Assembly (NCBI GenBank): GCA_003342895.1
Contig: PTFA01000011.1
Coordinates: 4,167,988-4,231,987 of the forward strand
DNA: 64,000 nucleotides
Direction of reading: 5' to 3'
Origin: Casuarius casuarius
Lineage: Eukaryota; Chordata; Aves; Casuariiformes; Casuariidae
Notes under the pieces: generated by a model
Database searches by the model: none
The model's input: only the letters and a program-made list of their open reading frames with translations
Told to the model about the DNA's origin: nothing
Shown: piece after piece, positions 59,373 to 64,000 of the stretch
Layout: the number at the start of each line of letters is the position of its first letter
Numbering within the stretch: position 1 is the first letter of the stretch
Position numbers and translations under genes: made by a program

Positions 59373-61405
59373 GTTACTGTGTATAAACAAACAAGGAAGT
59401 AGGGCTGTACCCTGTCCTTATGTTACAGCCAGGGTTTGGCTCATGTCAAGAAGGGTGGGAAGTCTAGAGCTGAGGCCAGGGCTCCATCCTTCTTAGATTT
59501 TTTTTTTTTTTTTTGAGGTTGAAAGAAAAGATGTTAGATGAGGAAATCAACAGAAGGTAGTGGTTTGGTGTACTGTTGCCGATGTAAACATTAATTATGT
59601 CCTTGATTGTCTCTTCCACTAGCAGCTCATCCCAGTGCACATTCCAAAGGAGCTGCAGGTCTAATGCCCTTGTTATTATGATGGCTTCATTTCATATTAG
59701 TACTTGTGGAATCTTTCACTCAGCGTTGTAGCTATTCCAGATGGGTTTTGAGTGGTGTGTTTTTTTGTTTTTTCCCTGTCCTGCATTATGACCTTTGTTC
59801 TGAGGTTGTGAGGTTTTTTATAGAAAGCTGTGTTCTGTGCTCAACACACACCCCCATGCGCGTGCACCTGTATGCACACATGCAGCCATATGTCTAATGA
59901 TTTTTTCAAAGCTGAATGTGAGACATCTTCAAAATGGGCTTGACTTTCAGAGTGGGGGCTTGCAGCTCTAAAATTTGACTCTTAGACATTTCATGCAGTG
60001 ATCTGAAACTGACATACCCCAAACCTATAAATCTCTGGGAAACCCTGGCCTGAACATCCACAGAAGCTTTTTTNTCTAGTCTGTTGTTTTTCTTTGTGGG
60101 AGAGCTTTAAAAAGGCCTATGTTGCCAGCAGTTGTAGCTGCTCCTGCTGAGGAATAGGGCTGAAACAGTCTCTGGCTTCCACTGTGGAAGCCCAGAAATC
60201 TGTATTGNTGCTTTCCAAAGGAGAGGAATTGAGGAGAGGATTCACTCAGATACCACTTTGACAGCAAGAAGTCTTTCTTCCTCTCCTGTTCTGCTTGCTG
60301 TAGTGAAATCTTGCTTTTCCCTAGATATTCTGGGACACTAGTCTGATGTTTTGAATTCTGGCTGTCCTTCCCACACTGATCTTAAGCAGCTTCTTTCCTG
60401 TTTTAACATCTGCTTTCTTCACCAAAAGCTTGTGGCATGGGGGGATTTTAGGAGGGGTTGTACTGGTTAAGTTTCAAGCACAGCATCAGTCACTTGTTCT
60501 CCTTGAGGACTGAATTCTTGTTTATGTACNCTTGCTTAAGTTTTGGGGGAAAGAGGATTGTGACTGTAATGCAATAATTAGGGAACAAATGAGCAGGGAA
60601 GTGCCAGCTCTTCCCAAGCACACAACACAGCACACTTTCTCTCTGCTGGAAGAAACTCAGGGTTATTTTGGTCAGGGCTCCCTGCCNCTTTAGTGAAAGG
60701 TCCCCATGCCCTTAGTTAATTTTGACCATCCTTCATGGCCTGTAATAAACCATCTTTGTCATTCCAACTGAAGCAAGTTCACCACTAGCTCGTACTGCTG
60801 CCAGTCCCTTGGAAGGCAATGCTGCATCCCTTTACATCTTATTTTTGCTGTAGTTGGAAGGCTAGAAGCTGAGGGGCTAGACTTACCCCACAGGTTTCCT
60901 TCTAATTGTGCCAATTTTGTATTATTCCCCTTTTTTAAAATATTCTGGCAATCTTGTCTTTAATGAGAAAATGTCTTGGTCACTTTCCGTGTTTTTTTTA
61001 TTATTTCCTGTGTGATTGGAGTGTGTGTATATGTGAGTGGAGATATGTGTGCATGTGGTTGTGTATTAAGCCTGGAGAGTGTCAGGAGAGTAAGCTGCCT
61101 GAGATGCAGTACAAGTATCCATATCCTCCCAGCTGCAACCTGTGGTATTGTCTGAGTATCCTAAGGGCTCACATTGATCTTCCTCTGTTTGCTTTGCCAC
61201 ATCTCTTGGTTAAGCTGGTAAATTCCTCCAAGCACTTGGAGTTTGACCCAGGACAAGCNTGAACGTTGTATAACAGAAGGGCAAGATATTTTCTTTTATT
61301 TGTTTTAATTTCAAAGTTATAAAACAAAATGTTCGGCACAATTCCTGAATGCAGGTACTGAGTAGTTCTAACAATGCTGTGTAAAATGTTTCTTTTTATG
61401 TTTAA

Positions 61406-61411
61406 AATAAA
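61406..61411 (+). terminator. PTGFRN: Main polyadenylation signal of PTGFRN
   Basis: A canonical AATAAA is preceded by TTTTTAT at 61393-61399 and followed by a GT-rich downstream element, GTCTGTGCTGTGGGTCTTG, starting at 61432. Cleavage is therefore expected near 61425-61432. Confidence 0.8.
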
Positions 61412-61430
61412 GAGCGAACCTTTTTGATTA

Positions 61431-64000
61431 AGTCTGTGCTGTGGGTCTTGATCTTTGAGCTATGAGCAGTTCTTTCCTTGTAGCTTGCACTTATGCAGAT
61501 GCTATTGTAGCAGCAAGAGTGTCAAATGTAAATCTTACAATACTGTTGCCAGCACTGCCTACCAGATGAAATAAGAATAGCCCCTAATTTTCAGCAAGTT
61601 TAAATGGTTTGCCTACATTTGTGTGATGAATCGGGGCTCTTAATTCCTTACTGAATCTATGCTGTTTCTCCCTCATCTGTAAGTCAACTTTTTGGGGGGA
61701 GTTTCAATTTCATTAGTTAGGGTGTAAGTCAGTCAGGAGTATGTGTTTAATTTAGTTGTGAAACCTGGGCATTAGATGCCGAGTCTTCCTTGATCCTTCC
61801 CCAGACTTCTCATTTCCAAGGTACTAGGATGAAAATGAGTAGTGGTGGAAGTAAACCTCCTGTTTATCTTGCCAATGGCTTAATTCAGGATTTTTTCCCC
61901 CCATTTATTATGCCACTATCCGCTGCTGCAGTGTAAGACACCACAGTAAGTACANTAAGAAGCTGACTTCTTTCCCAACACGAAGTTGCTTGATGCAGAA
62001 GCAGTTTTGGGAGGACAAGACTGGCTTTGAAAAAGTCAGTTTGTGTTCAGGCTGGTGCTTGATCTACCTGAGATAACTGGTGTGTGGGCCAGTTGACAGC
62101 AAAGCGTGGATCTTTGGCTTCTTTCTGGCTGGTGGCCTTGCAGCTGGTGTCAAGAAATGTCCCCTATGGTGTGTTCCTGCAGAAAGCTGGGAGGTGGGAC
62201 CAAGTTTTAAGTTCCTGAGGGGAATAGGAACTATCAGCTGAGATTAGAAAAATACCATGAATGGTCTCTGATCTCTCAGCAGAGCCTTTGTCAGCTGCAA
62301 GCATTTAGCACATGCATACTCCCAAGTAGTGAGTGGGATGCTTGCGGGGCAGCAGCCTTTGCAGCCATGCAGGTCATATGCTTCCTGGCAAGTATGGATT
62401 AGTCTCATGCAATCTTGTCCCCCCACCTCCTGGGATGGCCTGGATCTTACAATCCTAGTACTGTTACATGAAGGATAGCATCATAAAGAAGAAAGTAAAG
62501 CCAAAACTTAAAGTTTGGGGGTGAAGGGAGAAAGCTGCAGGCTACTGACTGAGTGTTGCTATGAATGGTAAGAGTTACCAGATCTCTCCAGAATCAATTC
62601 GTATCTGCCATGGTTTGACACTGCTATCTGCCTATAGCAGTATTTAGCTGCCTAGCACAATAGAGGCAGCCTGAAAAGCACTTCTGTGCCAGGGCCTGAG
62701 TACTTAGTTGCTTCTTGAGCACTAGGCTCAGGCCACGTGGTTACTTGTGTGTAGAGGCTGTTTGTTCCAGTGCAGGGCCCAGTCGTGCTGTGATGGCTCT
62801 GGCTGACTGCCCTGCTCAGTTCAGGACCAGTCCTAAGGCCTTGGCTGGGCTGAAGCAGACTGGCAATGTGTAGTGTGCTTGAGGATAACCATGTTGTGGT
62901 TATGTTGTGCAAATCTTCCTAGGAAAAAGTACTGCTCTGGGCTTTTCAGCGGGACTTTACATTTTTGTGATTGCAGGGGGCTATTGTCTCCATAGCAGAT
63001 AACAGGAGAGTTAGTGCTCCAAGGAAGAACCTTCAGCAACTGATCAAGCTGTGTTGTCATGCTAACTGAAGATAAAACTAATGGTCGTTCTTGTATGAGG
63101 TAAGCAATGCGCCTTAAATGCAGCATATAGCCTTCCATTTGGGCAGCACTTTCTCTTCTCCCTTGGGGGCTGAGTTGCGTTCTGCTAAGTGCCAGAAGCG
63201 TAAATGCAGCTGCTTCCTCCTCTGCTGAAGGGCTAGAAAAGGAGGGCTTTTCAAAGCAGACTGTGAAAGCAAGTTAGTATTATAATCATACTTTGATCGT
63301 ATGGGATTTTATTAGCTCCAGCATGTACTGGGCCTTAGACTAGACCACAAACTTAGTCTGGGTACTCTTCTGCTGGCTTAAAAAAAGAATAATGAGGCTT
63401 CAGATAGAAGGACATGATGTTTTTTTTCTTTTTCGTTGCTTAAGAAAACCTGGCTGATGGTTGCTTGTTTGTGTGATCCTGCCAATAACTTGACATATTC
63501 AACAGATGGCAAGAGATCTCAAAGATACGAAGTTCCCACAAGTTTCTTAAAGACTGAACTGGATAGAAGGGGGTATGCTTTCCCCCCCTGTACAAAGGCT
63601 GCAATATGAACAAGCCAGTTACTGGGCATCTGAGAAACCACAGAGGAGATCTCTGAGGGAAGGAGCTGGGGGTTGCCTGCTCTGTGGCTCTTGTTGCCCC
63701 CTCTGCTCTGCAGACTTCACCTCTGCAAAGGCCTTGAGCATATCAGCTGGGATTCTAGAACTATGCTAAATTGGGAAGGATATATGAAAGCTATATGTGG
63801 CTACAGTCAAATGCAGGTTATGAATGCAAATAAAATGCTATTAATCTCTCCTTTGATGTTTAGGTACATCCTCTCTGTTTTTGTCCGCTGCCTTGCTGCT
63901 CATTCCTCTGTGTTTTGTTCCCTCTGCCTCTCTTCTTTCATTTCCTGTCCCTCTTCTTCCATACCTCCAGGAGTACATCTTTCTTGCCTTTGCCTTCTGG
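61431..64000. other. Downstream flank without a supported gene
   Basis: After the inferred polyadenylation site I see no domain-bearing open frame. Minus-strand frames at 62652-62912 and 62833-63138 overlap each other and look like chance. The last 130 bases are strongly pyrimidine-rich and end in CCTCCAG at 63964-63970, followed by 30 bases open in all three + frames. This could be the acceptor of an exon of the next gene (CD101 follows PTGFRN in human), but the visible part is too short to identify. Confidence 0.6.

Larger units (their letters stand above)
57970..61430 (+). other. PTGFRN: PTGFRN 3' untranslated region
   Basis: From the stop codon to about 19 bases after the distal AATAAA there is no intron signal or conserved reading frame, so this is read as the 3'UTR, about 3.46 kb long. 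It contains an early pair of AATAAA motifs (59355-59372), poly-T near 59500-59514, and a cytoplasmic-polyadenylation-like TTTTTAT at 61393-61399 just upstream of the distal signal. The exact cleavage site is inferred from spacing and may differ by some tens of bases. Small open frames here, such as 58893-59276 on the minus strand, have no recognisable domain. Confidence 0.85.

Noticed and set aside
1..64000. Search for CRISPR arrays, prokaryotic operons, tRNA or rRNA genes, and endogenous retroviral or DNA-transposon structures
   Set aside because: None was seen. The spliced gene structure and repeat content are those of a vertebrate chromosome, so no novel bacterial or mobile system is claimed.

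Overview
The window is vertebrate nuclear DNA. It has GT-AG spliced exons, long non-coding introns, dinucleotide microsatellites and isolated single N bases typical of a draft assembly. One gene dominates it: the + strand orthologue of PTGFRN (prostaglandin F2 receptor negative regulator, also called EWI-F, FPRP or CD9P-1). I recognised it by recalled protein similarity to the human family member, not by a search. The organism is most likely a sauropsid, probably a bird. Introns are fairly compact, I see no Alu, B1 or L1 copies, the repeat load is low, and the two recognisable interspersed repeats (about 6.84-7.05 kb and 41.42-41.57 kb) resemble old CR1-type families of birds, turtles and crocodilians. 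A turtle or crocodilian cannot be excluded.

Layout: 1-20484 is the 3' part of intron 1; the signal-peptide exon and promoter lie upstream of the window. Exon 2 (20485-20838) carries Ig domain 1, exon 3 (21701-22120) Ig 2, exon 4 (25609-25992) Ig 3, exon 5 (30387-30812) Ig 4 and exon 6 (37899-38318) Ig 5. Exons 7 (48506-48613) and 8 (56285-56590) together encode Ig 6. Exon 9 (57803 to about 61430) encodes the transmembrane segment and short basic tail, stops at 57967-57969, and continues as a 3'UTR of about 3.46 kb to a canonical AATAAA at 61406-61411. From about 61431 to the end is intergenic sequence, or possibly the start of a neighbouring gene, with no gene I can name.

All internal introns are GT-AG and phase 1, and no exon has a frameshift or premature stop. 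The eight exons supply 861 residues, which with a signal peptide of about 20 residues fits the human protein length (879). The product is expected to be a type I membrane glycoprotein with six V-type Ig domains that associates with tetraspanins CD9 and CD81.

I found no previously undescribed system. The observations most worth checking are: the family-naming EWI tripeptide reads EWV; the RGD tripeptide known from the human protein reads QGE; the N-glycosylation sequons are rearranged relative to human; an exon-like, CpG-bearing open segment with a good splice acceptor lies in intron 1 (9600-9698); a perfect 35-bp tandem duplication lies in intron 7; and the exon 2 acceptor is a tandem AG whose choice sets the reading frame.
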